Counted from the stretch's first letter, positions 53,193 to 62,834 are shown. The stretch: DNA of 64,000 nucleotides from Sediminimonas qiaohouensis DSM 21189 (GCF_000423645.1 NZ_AUIJ01000004.1:62001-126000); one strand, 5' to 3'. Notes: a model not told the origin generated them from the letters alone. Numbers and translations are program-made.

Positions 53193-54050
53193 ATGGCCGT
53201 CGGCAAGGAAATCTGGACTTGGTATGAGGGCCGTTGGCATGAGGGCAACGCGCCGATCATCGGCGCGGCGGATCATGTCGCGTGGCTCGGAAGTCAGGTT
53301 TTCGACGGAGCGCGGCAATTCGAAGGTGTCCGCCCCGACCTGCCTCTTCACAGCGCACGGATCATCAATTCGGCACGCGCCATGGGCATGACGCCGCCGG
53401 TAGACGCGGACACCGTGCAAGAGCTGATGGAAGAGGGCTGCAAGAAATTCGCGCCCGACGCGGCCCTATACCTGCGCCCGATGATGTGGGCGCGCGAAGG
53501 CACCCCGGGCATCATTGATATCGACCCCGACAGCACCGGCTTTTCTGTCTGCATCGAGACGCTGCCCATGCCCGAACCCGGCGACTACTCGTTGACGGTA
53601 TCGCCCTATTGCCGCCCGCGACCGGACATGGCGATGACCGAAGCAAAGGCGGGATCGCTTTATGCCAACAACGGGCGCATCATGGCCGAAGCGCGCGCAC
53701 GGGGTTTCCACAACGCCCTGTCGCTGGACATCGAAGGGCATGTGGCGGAAACCGCGTCGACCAACGTCTTCCTGGTACGCGACGGCGAAGTCTGGACACC
53801 AGTCCCGAATGGCATGTTCTTGAACGGGCTGACCCGCCAGCGTGTGATCGCCCTGCTTCGTGAAGACGGCATCACTGTCTATGAGGCTAGCCTGACCGTC
53901 GACGATTTCCGCAATGCTGACGAGATCTTTGCCACCGGCAACATCGCCAAGGTCATGCCGGTCGCGCGCCTTGATGAGCGCACATTGCCCCCCGGCCCAA
54001 TCGCCGCCCGCGCACGGCAACTCTACTGGGATTACGCCCACAGCACCTAA
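53193..54050 (+). CDS. Branched-chain aminotransferase-like protein (class IV)
   Basis: PLP-dependent class IV aminotransferase of 285 residues, probably acting on branched-chain amino acids (an IlvE relative). Motifs: WYEGRWHEGNAPI, FDGARQFEGVRPDLPLHSAR, the PLP lysine in EAKAGSLYANN, the signature EGHVAETASTNVFLVRDG and the C-terminal GNIAKVMPV. GGAGGA precedes the start. The substrate could also be a D-amino acid or 4-amino-4-deoxychorismate; the family call is firm, the substrate is not. Follows the COQ9 gene after 19 bp. Confidence 0.85.
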   Translation: MAVGKEIWTWYEGRWHEGNAPIIGAADHVAWLGSQVFDGARQFEGVRPDLPLHSARIINSARAMGMTPPVDADTVQELMEEGCKKFAPDAALYLRPMMWAREGTPGIIDIDPDSTGFSVCIETLPMPEPGDYSLTVSPYCRPRPDMAMTEAKAGSLYANNGRIMAEARARGFHNALSLDIEGHVAETASTNVFLVRDGEVWTPVPNGMFLNGLTRQRVIALLREDGITVYEASLTVDDFRNADEIFATGNIAKVMPVARLDERTLPPGPIAARARQLYWDYAHST

Positions 54051-54075
54051 TCGCATGCGAGGTCTCGCCCCCGAT

Positions 54076-54110
54076 TGCCGGACAAAAATCCGGCAGCGGC
54101 GAGCCGTTTT
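54076..54110 (+). terminator. Hairpin after the aminotransferase gene
   Basis: Stem tgccgga / tccggca (7 bp, loop caaaaa) about 25 bp past the stop, then GCGGCGAGCCGTTTT. The T-run is 11 bases after the stem, so termination is uncertain. Confidence 0.35.
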
Positions 54111-54132
54111 CCTCATTTCGAGTGGGGGTATT

Positions 54133-54208
<76 letters not shown>

Positions 54209-54317
54209 GTTTGCACCCATATCTGTTGGTGCGATTGCCGCTATCTAGGCAAAGGCGCGGGCAGGATCAAGCCAAAAATTCGGCCCGCGCCGTCTCGTGT
54301 TGATACCCGTGCGGATA

Positions 54318-54641
54318 TCAGGTTTCCTCGTCTTCCGAGGACACATCGGCAATCTCGTCGAGCGAGACATTGCCGTCGTCGTCGTCATCCAGAAGATCAT
54401 CATCCAGGTCAACATCAACGTCTTCCTCTTCGATGACGTCGCTGCTGCTTTCTTTTTCCGTGGCCTTGAGCTTCTTGGTCGCGGCATCCTCGGCATCCGG
54501 GGTCACGGCGCGGTTCTTGCCCGTTTCAAGCTCCACCACCTCGCCTGTGTAGGGGCTGATGATCGGATCGTTGTTAAGGTCATAAAACCGTTTGCCTGTT
54601 GTCGGGCAAACGCGCTTGACGCCCCATTCTTCCTTGGGCAT
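54318..54641 (-). CDS. TIGR02300 family (FYDLN acid) protein
   Basis: 107-residue protein with the defining N-terminal block MPKEEWGVKRVCPTTGKRFYDLN and DPIISPYTGE, which carries a single cysteine. The second half is extremely acidic (long Asp/Glu runs from about residue 65). Function unknown; restricted largely to alphaproteobacteria. GAGAGGG precedes the start at 54641. Transcribed towards tRNA-Ala. Confidence 0.9.
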   Translation of the reverse strand: MPKEEWGVKRVCPTTGKRFYDLNNDPIISPYTGEVVELETGKNRAVTPDAEDAATKKLKATEKESSSDVIEEEDVDVDLDDDLLDDDDDGNVSLDEIADVSSEDEET

Positions 54642-54755
54642 GGGAAATCCCTCTCGCATCTCATGTCTTGTCGAAGGTCAGCGCCACCTGCCATAACGGC
54701 TTGGGCGTGTCAAAGGCTTTCGCAGGCCAGCTTCATCTTGCCCGCAGGAGGTCAT

Positions 54756-55448
54756 ATGGGCGACATAGTTCTTCCGGGCAACCCACCCGTACAAATCACC
54801 CTGCGAAGCTCGTGGCGGGCCAGGCGGCTGTCGTTGCGCGTGTCGTCCCTTGATGGACGCGTTACCCTGACAATCCCACGAGGAATAAGCGAACGCGAAG
54901 CCCTGTCATTTGCCCGCGAAAAGGAAGCCTGGCTGCGCGGGCACATGGTACAACGCCGCGAAGCAATTCGCGTTGTGCCGGAAACCGAACTGCCCTTTCG
55001 CGGCGACACCGTGCGGCTGGTACAGGGAACCCTGAGAACACCGAAGCTTCAGGGCGATACACTTCTGGTGCCTGGCCCCACAGAGACGGCAGGCCGTCGC
55101 GCCCTGGCCTTCTTGCGACACAGGGCACGCGATCATCTGGCGGCAGCTTCGGATCACTATGCCACTCTATTGGGGCACAGCTATACCCGAATCACCCTAC
55201 GTGATCCACGATCACGCTGGGGATCATGCTCTTCGGCGGGGGCGCTCATGTATTCATGGCGCCTTATCATGGCCCCGGATGACGTTCTCAACTACGTTGC
55301 CGCGCACGAAGTGGCACACTTGGCCGAGATGAATCATTCCCCTGCGTTCTGGTCGCTCGTTGGCAAGATATATGGCGACACCCAAGCACCCCGCCAATGG
55401 TTGCGGGATTACGGCGTTGATCTGCACCGGTATCGCTTTGAAGATTGA
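54756..55448 (+). CDS. YgjP-like (DUF45) metal-dependent hydrolase
   Basis: 230-residue zincin-fold protein. It has the metal-binding motif HEVAH (His184, Glu185, His188) with a third ligand His194 in MNHSPAFW, and the family strand RDPRSRWGSCSSAGALMYSWRL. It resembles SprT/WLM-type metallopeptidases, but the substrate is unknown. The start at 54756 has a strong GCAGGAGG. It is divergent from the FYDLN gene and lies upstream of the GntR regulator. Confidence 0.9.
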   Translation: MGDIVLPGNPPVQITLRSSWRARRLSLRVSSLDGRVTLTIPRGISEREALSFAREKEAWLRGHMVQRREAIRVVPETELPFRGDTVRLVQGTLRTPKLQGDTLLVPGPTETAGRRALAFLRHRARDHLAAASDHYATLLGHSYTRITLRDPRSRWGSCSSAGALMYSWRLIMAPDDVLNYVAAHEVAHLAEMNHSPAFWSLVGKIYGDTQAPRQWLRDYGVDLHRYRFED

Positions 55449-55460
55449 CCAGCGCGGCAT

Positions 55461-55491
55461 TTTGTGATCACAACATTCGGCATGCTGATCA
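55461..55491. promoter_or_regulatory. Paired operator overlapping the GntR regulator start
   Basis: Perfect TGTGATCACA at 55463-55472 (in TTTTGTGATCACAA) and a weaker partner with core TGATCA at 55486-55491. The centres are 21 bp apart, as at sdhC and sucC. The second half lies on the proposed start codon of the regulator, as expected for autoregulation by steric block. Confidence 0.65.
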
Positions 55492-56129
55492 ATCCGCGCC
55501 CAGATCCCGCGCCGTCGGCGCATGACCGCGTCTATCGCGGCTTGCGCGGGCGTATCATGCACGGCGAAATTGCACCGGGTCAGGCCATGACTTTGCGCGG
55601 GCTTGGGCAGGAGTTCGGCGTTTCCATGACCCCCGCACGCGAAGCCGTGCGCAGGCTGGTCGCCGAGGGTGCACTGACGCTGTCCGCTTCGGGCCGGGTG
55701 TCCACGCCCGAGTTGAGCAACGAGCGGATCGAGGAACTGGCTGCACTGCGCTCGCTTCTCGAAGTGGAATTGGCAAGTCGCGCCCTACCCCGTGCGCACA
55801 TTGCCCTTATCGAGCGCCTTCAAACCATCAATTCCGGCGTGGGCAACATGGTCGCACGCCACGACGCGGTCGGATATATACGCGCCAACCTGGAGTTCCA
55901 CCGCACTTTGTACCTGCGCGCGCAGGCGCCTGCGATGCTTGCGATGGTCGAGACGGTCTGGCTGCAAATGGGGCCGACGATGCGAGCGCTGTATGGTCGG
56001 CTGCGCCGCAAGGAACCGCCGCATTATCATCGGCTTATCATCGCCGCGCTCAAGGCCGGTGACGAGCCGGGGTTGCGGTTGGCGGTTCGCTCGGATGTAA
56101 CCCAAGGCCTCAAGATGCTGGCACGATGA
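55482..56129 (+). CDS. GntR-family transcriptional regulator, FCD subfamily (candidate AkgR)
   Basis: 215-residue regulator: winged helix at about residues 15-75 (HDRVYRGLRGRIMHGEIAPG, then LGQEFGVSMTPAREAVRRL) and a C-terminal all-helical FCD ligand domain. The start is taken at the ATG at 55482; a GTG at 55464 is possible but would lie within the palindrome. No good Shine-Dalgarno is seen for either. The same palindrome marks sdh and suc, so it probably controls the TCA cycle. In Rhodobacter sphaeroides AkgR, also GntR-type, directly activates TCA genes (from memory). The stop overlaps the antiporter ATG. Confidence 0.85.
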   Translation: MLINPRPDPAPSAHDRVYRGLRGRIMHGEIAPGQAMTLRGLGQEFGVSMTPAREAVRRLVAEGALTLSASGRVSTPELSNERIEELAALRSLLEVELASRALPRAHIALIERLQTINSGVGNMVARHDAVGYIRANLEFHRTLYLRAQAPAMLAMVETVWLQMGPTMRALYGRLRRKEPPHYHRLIIAALKAGDEPGLRLAVRSDVTQGLKMLAR

Positions 56130-57313
56130 CAGACGTCTCGCATGGCTCCCTTGATCAGCCCTTAACCCTTGTCGTGCTGGGCGCGCTGTTTTTGGCTGGA
56201 TTGGCTGCGGATGAATTGGGCCGGCGCACACGTCTGCCCCGGGTAACGCTCCTGCTGGCCTGTGGCGTCATTGCCGGGGGGGCGGGGCTGGACCTGATCC
56301 CGGACGCGGTGACGAATTGGTACGGCTTCCTGTCGGCAATCGCATTGACCATGGTTGCGTTTCTTCTGGGTGGCTCCCTGACCAAAGAGAACCTTGCAAA
56401 GCACGGCCGCGCCATCCTTTCAATCTCAATCGCGGTCGTGGTGGCAACGCTGTTGGTGGTCTCGCTAGGTTTGTGGCTGGTTGGAGTGCCCCTCGAGGTT
56501 GCGCTGCTTCTCGCCGCCGTGGCAACGGCCACTGATCCCGCTGCCGTTCAGGACGCGATCAAGCAATCCAGAGCACGGGGCGGTTTCGTTGATACGCTAC
56601 GCGGGATCGTTGCAATCGACGACGCTTGGGGGTTGATCATGTTTGCTTTGGCCGTGGTGCTGGCGCGCGCCATCGGCGGAACCGGCATGGAACTGGGCAT
56701 GCTGCACGAAGCCGCCTGGGAACTGGGGGGCGCTGTCGTCCTTGGTTTGCTGATCGGCTGGCCCGCGGCCAAGCTGACCGGACGCGTGCGCCCCGGCGAG
56801 CCACTACGCATCGAGGCGCTTGGCATCGTCTTTGTTACCGCTGGCTTGGCCAAGTGGCTGGACGTATCATTCCTGCTGTGCGGGATGGTAGTAGGCATGG
56901 TCATCGTCAACCGCGCACGGCATCACGACAGAGCCTTTCACGAGATCGAAGACATTCAATGGCCCTTCCTGCTGTTGTTTTTCATCCTTGCGGGCGCGTC
57001 CCTGGACGCGGGGGCACTGATGGAGCTTGGCGGGATCGGGGTTGCCTACCTGGTGCTGCGGATCGTGGGCCGCATCATTGGCGGCTGGCTCGGTGGTCTG
57101 GTGAGCGGCGCAAGCCCGGCTGAGCGCCCGTGGTTTGGCGTGGCGATGCTACCGCAGGCCGGGGTGGCCGTGGGCATGGCCCTTGTCGCCACACAGGAAT
57201 TTCCCGCACACAGCGACACGATCCTGACCCTGACGATTGCCACGACGGTGATTTTCGAAGCGATCGGCCCTTTGGCAACCTATTGGGCGCTAAGACACAA
57301 CCGCAGAAGTTGA
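56126..57313 (+). CDS. Cation:proton antiporter (CPA2-like)
   Basis: 395-residue membrane protein with about twelve hydrophobic helices and CPA signature motifs: ATATDPAAVQDAIKQSR and GIVAIDDAWGLIMFALA, where paired acidic residues mark the ion site. Probably exchanges Na+ or K+ for H+. The start overlaps the GntR stop by 4 bases (ATGA), so it is co-translated with the regulator; whether that is functional is unknown. Confidence 0.88.
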   Translation: MTDVSHGSLDQPLTLVVLGALFLAGLAADELGRRTRLPRVTLLLACGVIAGGAGLDLIPDAVTNWYGFLSAIALTMVAFLLGGSLTKENLAKHGRAILSISIAVVVATLLVVSLGLWLVGVPLEVALLLAAVATATDPAAVQDAIKQSRARGGFVDTLRGIVAIDDAWGLIMFALAVVLARAIGGTGMELGMLHEAAWELGGAVVLGLLIGWPAAKLTGRVRPGEPLRIEALGIVFVTAGLAKWLDVSFLLCGMVVGMVIVNRARHHDRAFHEIEDIQWPFLLLFFILAGASLDAGALMELGGIGVAYLVLRIVGRIIGGWLGGLVSGASPAERPWFGVAMLPQAGVAVGMALVATQEFPAHSDTILTLTIATTVIFEAIGPLATYWALRHNRRS

Positions 57314-57332
57314 ACGCGAGATGCCGAGAGGA

Positions 57333-58295
57333 TCAGGCCGCGAGGCCTTTTGAGCCCAGATCAAGGTATTTGCGGCGACGCTCTTCCAACAGCTTCTTGC
57401 CGGATTTGCCGTCAAGATCCGCCAGCAACTCCTCAATAGCCAATCCAACATCCGCTATCACCGTCTCGCGGTTGCGGTGTGCGCCGCCCAAAGGTTCGGG
57501 AATGGTGCGATCCGCGACGCCCAGCTTGATCAAATCCTGCGCGGTCAATCGGAGCGCTTCGGCCGCCTCGCGCATCTTTTCCGCATCTTTCCAGAGGATT
57601 GATGCGCAGCCCTCCGGGCTGATGACCGAATAAATCGAATGCTCCAGCATCGCAACGCGGTTGGCGGTGGCGAACGCGACAGCGCCACCTGATCCACCTT
57701 CCCCGATAATGACGCTTACCATCGGCACGGAAAGTTGCAGGCACTTCTCGGTGCTGCGCGCGATGGCTTCGGACTGGCCGCGCTCTTCTGCGCCCTTGCC
57801 AGGATAAGCGCCGGGGGTATCGACCAATGTCACAACCGGCAAACCAAACCGGTCGGCAATATCCATCAACCTGATCGTTTTGCGGTATCCCTCAGGCCGC
57901 GCCATGCCGAAGTTGCGTGCGATGCGCGATTTGGTGTCGAAACCCTTTTCATGACCGATCACCATGACTGCGCGATCTCCGAGCCGTGCAAGCCCGCCCA
58001 TCACCGCATGGTCATCGGCAAAGTTCCGGTCCCCCGCCAACGGCGTGTATTCATTGAACAGCGCCTCGATATAGTCCTTGCAATGGGGCCGATCAGGGTG
58101 CCGCGCGACGAGGCACTTGCGCCAAGGGCTGAGTGATTTGTACAAATCCTGCAGCATGTCGGCGGCTTTTTTGTCCAGCGCCTTCGCTTCTTCCTCGATA
58201 TCCATCTCGGAGTTCTGCCGCGCCATGGCGCGCAATTCCTCGGCTTTGCCCTCTATCTCGGCGAGGGGGCGTTCAAAATCGAGGTAGTTGGTCAT
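57333..58295 (-). CDS. accA: Acetyl-CoA carboxylase carboxyltransferase subunit alpha
   Basis: Transfers the carboxyl group from biotin to acetyl-CoA with AccD in fatty acid synthesis. The 320-residue product starts [20 protein letters not shown] and carries the core motifs [23 protein letters not shown], the oxyanion-region [20 protein letters not shown] and [15 protein letters not shown]. Normal length. Convergent with the antiporter gene. Confidence 0.97.
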   Translation of the reverse strand: MTNYLDFERPLAEIEGKAEELRAMARQNSEMDIEEEAKALDKKAADMLQDLYKSLSPWRKCLVARHPDRPHCKDYIEALFNEYTPLAGDRNFADDHAVMGGLARLGDRAVMVIGHEKGFDTKSRIARNFGMARPEGYRKTIRLMDIADRFGLPVVTLVDTPGAYPGKGAEERGQSEAIARSTEKCLQLSVPMVSVIIGEGGSGGAVAFATANRVAMLEHSIYSVISPEGCASILWKDAEKMREAAEALRLTAQDLIKLGVADRTIPEPLGGAHRNRETVIADVGLAIEELLADLDGKSGKKLLEERRRKYLDLGSKGLAA

Positions 58296-58392
58296 TGCGT
58301 CACTCCGGCCAAAGCTATGCCGCGATATATGGCTGTCCTGAACGCGGGATGCAACATCGCGTGCTCTCGGTTGCAGACTTCTTGCCGCCGTT

Positions 58393-58992
58393 TTAGCCCG
58401 CAGGCATCAAGACAGGGATTAGTGACGCCAGCAATAACCCGGCCATCGTCCAGTTGAACACACGCAACCGCCGCTCGTTCGCCAGGATATGGCGGAGTTG
58501 CTGCCCCATCACCGTCCAGCTGCTTGTCGAAATGACCCCCATTGCGACATACGTGCCCGCCACCCACAGAATCGCCCCTATGTCGCGGCTTGCGGCGTAG
58601 AGCGTGATTGCACCAAGCGCCATCGACCACGCCTTGGGGTTGACCCACTGAAACGCGGCTGCCTGCAAAAACGTCAGGGGCCGCCCTTCTGTCGTTGCTT
58701 CGGCGGGCGCATTTGCGTGCGCGATTTTCCATGCCAACCAGAGCATGTAGACAACCGACAGCACCTTGAGCGCGACATGCGTGACCGGCCAAAGATCGAA
58801 AACCTGCATCACGCCCAGCCCGACCGGCACGATCATCATCGGGAACCCCAACCCCACACCCAGCATATGCGGCACCGTACGGCGCAGCCCGAAATTGGCG
58901 CCCGAGGTCATCAGCATGAGATTGTTCGGCCCCGGCGTGATCACCGAGACAAAGGCGAAGGCGGCAAGCGCAAAGAAAACATCTATCGTCAT
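58393..58992 (-). CDS. LysE/RhtB family exporter
   Basis: 199-residue membrane protein with six hydrophobic segments. Motifs: [20 protein letters not shown] near residue 18, [10 protein letters not shown], and [16 protein letters not shown]. Probably an amino acid exporter. Divergent from an Lrp/AsnC regulator with 64 bp between them, a common arrangement in which the regulator controls the exporter. Confidence 0.92.
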   Translation of the reverse strand: MTIDVFFALAAFAFVSVITPGPNNLMLMTSGANFGLRRTVPHMLGVGLGFPMMIVPVGLGVMQVFDLWPVTHVALKVLSVVYMLWLAWKIAHANAPAEATTEGRPLTFLQAAAFQWVNPKAWSMALGAITLYAASRDIGAILWVAGTYVAMGVISTSSWTVMGQQLRHILANERRLRVFNWTMAGLLLASLIPVLMPAG

Positions 58993-59056
58993 GCAGACGG
59001 ATTATTGCTATTTTACCGGGAATGAAATTGCAAAAATGCGGGATTTGAAGCGAACC

Positions 59057-59518
59057 ATGCAATTTAGGAATGATATAGACGCCATTGACAGCCGAATATT
59101 GCAAGAGCTCTCACACGACGGAAGACTCAGCAACACCGTCCTGTCAGAGCGCGTGGGGCTATCCCCCTCAGCCTGCCTGCGCCGGGTGCAGGATTTGCAG
59201 CGGCGCGGCGTCATCCGCGGGTTTCGCGCCGTTCTGGAGCCGGCGGCAATGGGCGTGGGGTTTCTGGCCTATGTCACTGTGGGGCTGAACGCGCATAACA
59301 AATCCGCACAAGAGGCGTTCGAGCGCGCCATGGATCACGCCCCCGAGGTGCGCGAATGCCATAATATCACTGGCGCGGTTGAATACCTCTTGCGGATCGA
59401 GGTCGCAGACATGGCCGATTACAAGCGGTTCCATACCGACGTGCTGGGAACCCTGCCGCAGGTGAACGCGATCACCTCCTACGTGGTGATGGGTTCGCCC
59501 AAGGACGAACGCGCCTGA
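59057..59518 (+). CDS. Lrp/AsnC family transcriptional regulator
   Basis: 153-residue regulator with an N-terminal helix-turn-helix (DAIDSRILQELSHDGRLSNT and RVGLSPSACLRRVQDLQRRG) and a C-terminal RAM ligand domain (VRECHNITGAVEYLLRIEV). Start taken at 59057; in-frame ATGs at 59036 and 58991 are possible. It probably senses an amino acid and controls the divergent LysE exporter from the A/T-rich 64-bp gap. Confidence 0.9.
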   Translation: MQFRNDIDAIDSRILQELSHDGRLSNTVLSERVGLSPSACLRRVQDLQRRGVIRGFRAVLEPAAMGVGFLAYVTVGLNAHNKSAQEAFERAMDHAPEVRECHNITGAVEYLLRIEVADMADYKRFHTDVLGTLPQVNAITSYVVMGSPKDERA

Positions 59519-59700
59519 TCACTTCCCGGTTGCAGCAGTCGGCTCCGCTATGTACAGCGGCGCGCAGTCGACTACTGCCCGGTCGCGCCGTTTGGCGGTC
59601 TTGAAGACGCCGACACAAAGCCGGGCGACACCACAAAACAGCACAAGCCCCCGCTCGCCGGCCCATGGCAGAGCGCGAGGCCAGTTATTCGGGTACCGCC

Positions 59701-61191
59701 ATGATCTCGCTCTCCGCCTACCGCCAGCAGTGGATTGGCAATGTCCGCGGTGACATCCTTGCCGGCCTTGTCGTCGCGCTTGCCCTGATCCCCGAGGCGA
59801 TCGCATTTTCGATTATCGCCGGCGTTGATCCAAAGGTGGGGCTGTACGCGTCATTTTCGATTGCGGTGCTGGTCGCGATCACTGGTGGGCGACCGGGAAT
59901 GATTTCGGCGGCGACGGCAGCGACTGCGGTTCTGATGGTGACATTGGTCAAGGACTATGGCCTGCAATACCTCTTGGCAGCCACCGTGCTAGCCGGGCTA
60001 TTGCAGATTGGCGCGGGTCTGCTCAGGCTGGGCTACGTGATGCGGTTCGTATCGCGCTCGGTCATGACGGGGTTCGTCAACGCGTTGGCGATCCTCATAT
60101 TCATGGCGCAGCTGCCAGAACTGGACCCTCGCGCCGTGCCGATGCTGACTTATGCGTTGGTCGCGGCTGGATTGGCCATCATATACCTGTTTCCGCAAAT
60201 CACCCGCGCGGTGCCGGCCCCCCTGATTGCGATCGTGGCATTGACCGCGGCCGTCATGCTGTTCGGCTGGGATGTGCGAACGGTTGGCGACATGGGCGAG
60301 TTGCCGGACGCATTGCCGGTTTTCCTTCTTCCAGAGGTGCCGCTGACGTTTGACACCCTCAGGATCATCTTCCCCTACTCCGTCGCCGTTGCCGTTGTGG
60401 GCCTTCTGGAAAGCCTGATGACCGAGCAAATCGTGGACGACCTGACCGACACGAACAGTGATCGAAACCAGGAATGCATCGGACAGGGGATTGCCAACAC
60501 CGCGACCGGGTTCATCGGCGGCATGGCGGGGTGCGCGATGATTGGCCAATCGATCATCAATATCAAATCCGGCGGGCGGGGGCGGCTGTCCTCTTTTTCG
60601 GCCGGTGCGTTCTTGTTGTTCATGGTTGTTGTTCTTGGTGATCTGGTCGCACAGATCCCGATGGCGGCACTGGTCGCGATCATGATCATGGTTTCCATCG
60701 GCACGTTTTCATGGTCATCCCTGCGCAATCTGCGTGATCATCCCCGATCAAGCTCGGTGGTTATGCTGGCAACGGTGTTTTTCGTGGTCTACACCCACAA
60801 CCTTGCCATTGGCGTGCTGGTCGGTGTTCTTTTGTCGGGAATATTCTTTGCAGGGAAAATCGCACAGCTCTTTGCCGTGAACAGCACCATCACTTCGGAC
60901 GGGCGCCACCGCACTTACCAAGTCGAAGGGCAGCTATTCTTTGCCAGCGCTGAGGACTTCATGAAGGCATTCGACTTTCGTGAAGCCCTGGAGAAAGTCA
61001 CCATCGATGTCAGCCGCGCGCACATATGGGACATCTCTTCGGTTGCAGCGCTGGACATGGCCGTGCTCAAGTTCCGCCGCGAGGGCGCCGAGGTGGATCT
61101 TGTAGGTATGAACAGGGCATCCGAGACGATCGTCGACCGCCTCGCCATTCACGACAAACCGGGCGCCATGGACAAGCTGATGGGCCATTGA
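59701..61191 (+). CDS. SulP-family anion transporter with STAS domain
   Basis: 496-residue inner-membrane transporter with about ten to twelve hydrophobic helices in the N-terminal 400 residues, including the SulP signature [20 protein letters not shown], and a C-terminal STAS domain ([20 protein letters not shown]). The substrate may be sulfate or bicarbonate. An ATG at 59665 would add 12 residues; the ATG at 59701 fits family N-termini better. The universal stress protein follows after 14 bp, so the two are co-transcribed. Confidence 0.88.
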   Translation: MISLSAYRQQWIGNVRGDILAGLVVALALIPEAIAFSIIAGVDPKVGLYASFSIAVLVAITGGRPGMISAATAATAVLMVTLVKDYGLQYLLAATVLAGLLQIGAGLLRLGYVMRFVSRSVMTGFVNALAILIFMAQLPELDPRAVPMLTYALVAAGLAIIYLFPQITRAVPAPLIAIVALTAAVMLFGWDVRTVGDMGELPDALPVFLLPEVPLTFDTLRIIFPYSVAVAVVGLLESLMTEQIVDDLTDTNSDRNQECIGQGIANTATGFIGGMAGCAMIGQSIINIKSGGRGRLSSFSAGAFLLFMVVVLGDLVAQIPMAALVAIMIMVSIGTFSWSSLRNLRDHPRSSSVVMLATVFFVVYTHNLAIGVLVGVLLSGIFFAGKIAQLFAVNSTITSDGRHRTYQVEGQLFFASAEDFMKAFDFREALEKVTIDVSRAHIWDISSVAALDMAVLKFRREGAEVDLVGMNRASETIVDRLAIHDKPGAMDKLMGH

Positions 61192-61205
61192 AGGAGCACG
61201 ATCCA

Positions 61206-62060
61206 ATGAGCGACAAGATACTGGCCTTGATTGACGGCTCGGCCTATTCCGAAAGCGTCTGCCATCACGCGGCCTGGATCGCGCAGCGTACGGACGCGGC
61301 GATTGAGCTTTACCACGTGCTTGGACGGCGCGAGGCCCAAAGTGCCGGTGACCTAAGCGGGGCAATCAAGTTGGGCGCGCGCAGCAGGTTGCTGGAGCAA
61401 CTCAGCACGCTGGACGAACAGCGCGCCAAGCTGGCCCAGGCCCAGGGACGCGCCATTCTCGAGGACGCCAAGGCACTGATCGAGGCACAGGGCATAAGCG
61501 AAGTCGCGACACGCCTGCGCCACGGCGATATCGTGGAGACCATTGCCGAGAAAGAAGCCGAGGCCCAGATGATCGTCATCGGCAAACGCGGAGAGGCCGC
61601 GGATTTTGCCAAGCTGCATCTTGGCTCAAACCTCGAACGGATCATCCGCGCCTGTCACAAGCCGGTTTTCGTCGCCTCCCGCGCGTTTCGTCCGGTGCAC
61701 CGGGTGCTGATCGCCTTTGACGGCGGCGTATCCGCCATGCAAGCGGTTGATTACGTGGCGCGCGACCCGCTGTTCAGCGACTGCGACGTCGTTGTCCTCA
61801 CGGTCGGGACGCCGTCCGACACGTTGCGGCGGGGCCTTGAGGACGCGCGCGCCACGTTGGCCGCAGGTGACCACGACGCGCAGGCCCGCATTGTCGAGGG
61901 GCAACCCGAGACCGTATTGGGTGAATTCGTCAAGACCGAAAACATGGATATGCTGGTGATGGGCGCCTACGGGCATTCCCGCATCCGCAGCCTTGTCATC
62001 GGGTCCACGACTTCGGAAATGATCCGTACCTGCCTCGTGCCCGTCTTGCTGATGCGGTAA
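61206..62060 (+). CDS. Universal stress protein, two UspA domains
   Basis: 284-residue cytoplasmic protein made of two UspA domains in tandem: residues 4-155 and 160-284. The C-terminal domain keeps the ATP-binding motif GAYGHSRIRSLVIGSTT (G-2x-G-9x-G-S/T), while the first has the degenerate KRGEAADFAKLHLGSNLE. GAAGGAGC precedes the start. Co-transcribed with the SulP transporter, which it may modulate; that link is inferred. Confidence 0.9.
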   Translation: MSDKILALIDGSAYSESVCHHAAWIAQRTDAAIELYHVLGRREAQSAGDLSGAIKLGARSRLLEQLSTLDEQRAKLAQAQGRAILEDAKALIEAQGISEVATRLRHGDIVETIAEKEAEAQMIVIGKRGEAADFAKLHLGSNLERIIRACHKPVFVASRAFRPVHRVLIAFDGGVSAMQAVDYVARDPLFSDCDVVVLTVGTPSDTLRRGLEDARATLAAGDHDAQARIVEGQPETVLGEFVKTENMDMLVMGAYGHSRIRSLVIGSTTSEMIRTCLVPVLLMR

Positions 62061-62068
62061 CCCCCGCG

Positions 62069-62386
62069 TCAGCTACCCTCGCTGCCGACGTTTCGCGCAA
62101 ACGCGTCACGGAATTCCGCCTGCTTTTCCGGACTTGCCTCGCTCTGGTGCTGCTCTTTCCATTCATCGTAGGGCATGCCGTAGAAAATCCTGCGTGCCTC
62201 ATCCTTGGTCATGGTGATGCCGCGCGCATCGGCCGCTTCCTGGTACCATCGGCTCAGGCAATTGCGGCAGAACCCGGCCAAGTTCATCAGATCAATATTC
62301 TGAACGTCAGGGCGATCATACATCAGGTGTTGCCGCAACCGGCGAAAGGCGGCCGCCTCCAGTTCCGTTCGAGTCGCGTCGTCCAT
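62069..62386 (-). CDS. DUF1244 family protein
   Basis: 105-residue protein of the DUF1244 family. It has the conserved core VQNIDLMNLAGFCRNCLSRW with two cysteines (CRNC) and GMPYDEWKEQHQ. Family members are small helical proteins of unknown function, widespread in alphaproteobacteria. It follows the decayed amidohydrolase on the same strand and is convergent with the stress protein gene. Confidence 0.9.
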   Translation of the reverse strand: MDDATRTELEAAAFRRLRQHLMYDRPDVQNIDLMNLAGFCRNCLSRWYQEAADARGITMTKDEARRIFYGMPYDEWKEQHQSEASPEKQAEFRDAFARNVGSEGS

Positions 62387-62404
62387 TGGTATCCCTCCCT
62401 ATGT

Positions 62405-62685
62405 TCACAGCCCCGTGCGCACCAGCGCTTTGGCCAGGACCGGCGCCAGGTGATTGGCCCACACCTTTGGGTGCGCGGCATTCTCAATCAGGTCATAGCG
62501 CGGTTCAACCAGTATGTTGGCCCGCTCCCACTCTCGCCGCCCCGATAGCATAGGCGATGTCGCGCGCCATATCGACATCGGACAGCCGCTGACGAATAGC
62601 GGCGCCATACTGTGGCATGATCGCAAGGCACCAACCATCGCCCGCATCGATCGGCGCCGAACATGTAAAACGGATCTTGTGTCAT
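62405..62685 (-). pseudogene. Remnant of an N-formylglutamate amidohydrolase gene
   Basis: Three pieces in three frames resemble an N-formylglutamate amidohydrolase. The N-terminus reads [17 protein letters not shown] (from about 62670), where the family has GxDRPGRWLxTCDHATN. In another frame follows [18 protein letters not shown] (about 62578-62525). The third frame gives [20 protein letters not shown] and ends VLAKALVRTGL. An intact gene encodes about 260 residues; only about 90 codons remain, so the middle, including most of the active site, is deleted. It lies 18 bp upstream of DUF1244, its usual partner. Confidence 0.7.
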
Positions 62686-62784
62686 GGAAATTCCCAATAC
62701 TTTTTGCGAGGATTAGGGACAAACCGCGCCGGAATGGAACCATTGCCGAAACAGCGAAAATACGCGATAAGGCCGCCGAGCAGT

Positions 62785-62798
62785 CGTTACCGCTAACA
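62785..62798. promoter_or_regulatory. LacI-type operator candidate upstream of pyruvate kinase
   Basis: The 14-mer CGTTACCGCTAACA is a near-perfect palindrome with a central CG, as expected of LacI-family operators (consensus type TGTTANCGNTAACA; one outer mismatch). It ends 36 bp before the pyk start. CceR of Rhodobacter sphaeroides, a LacI-family regulator of glycolytic and Entner-Doudoroff genes, is the obvious candidate binder; its gene is not in this window. Confidence 0.5.
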
Positions 62799-62834
62799 CT
62801 GCGATTGAATGCCGCCGCAACAAGGGATGACGAC

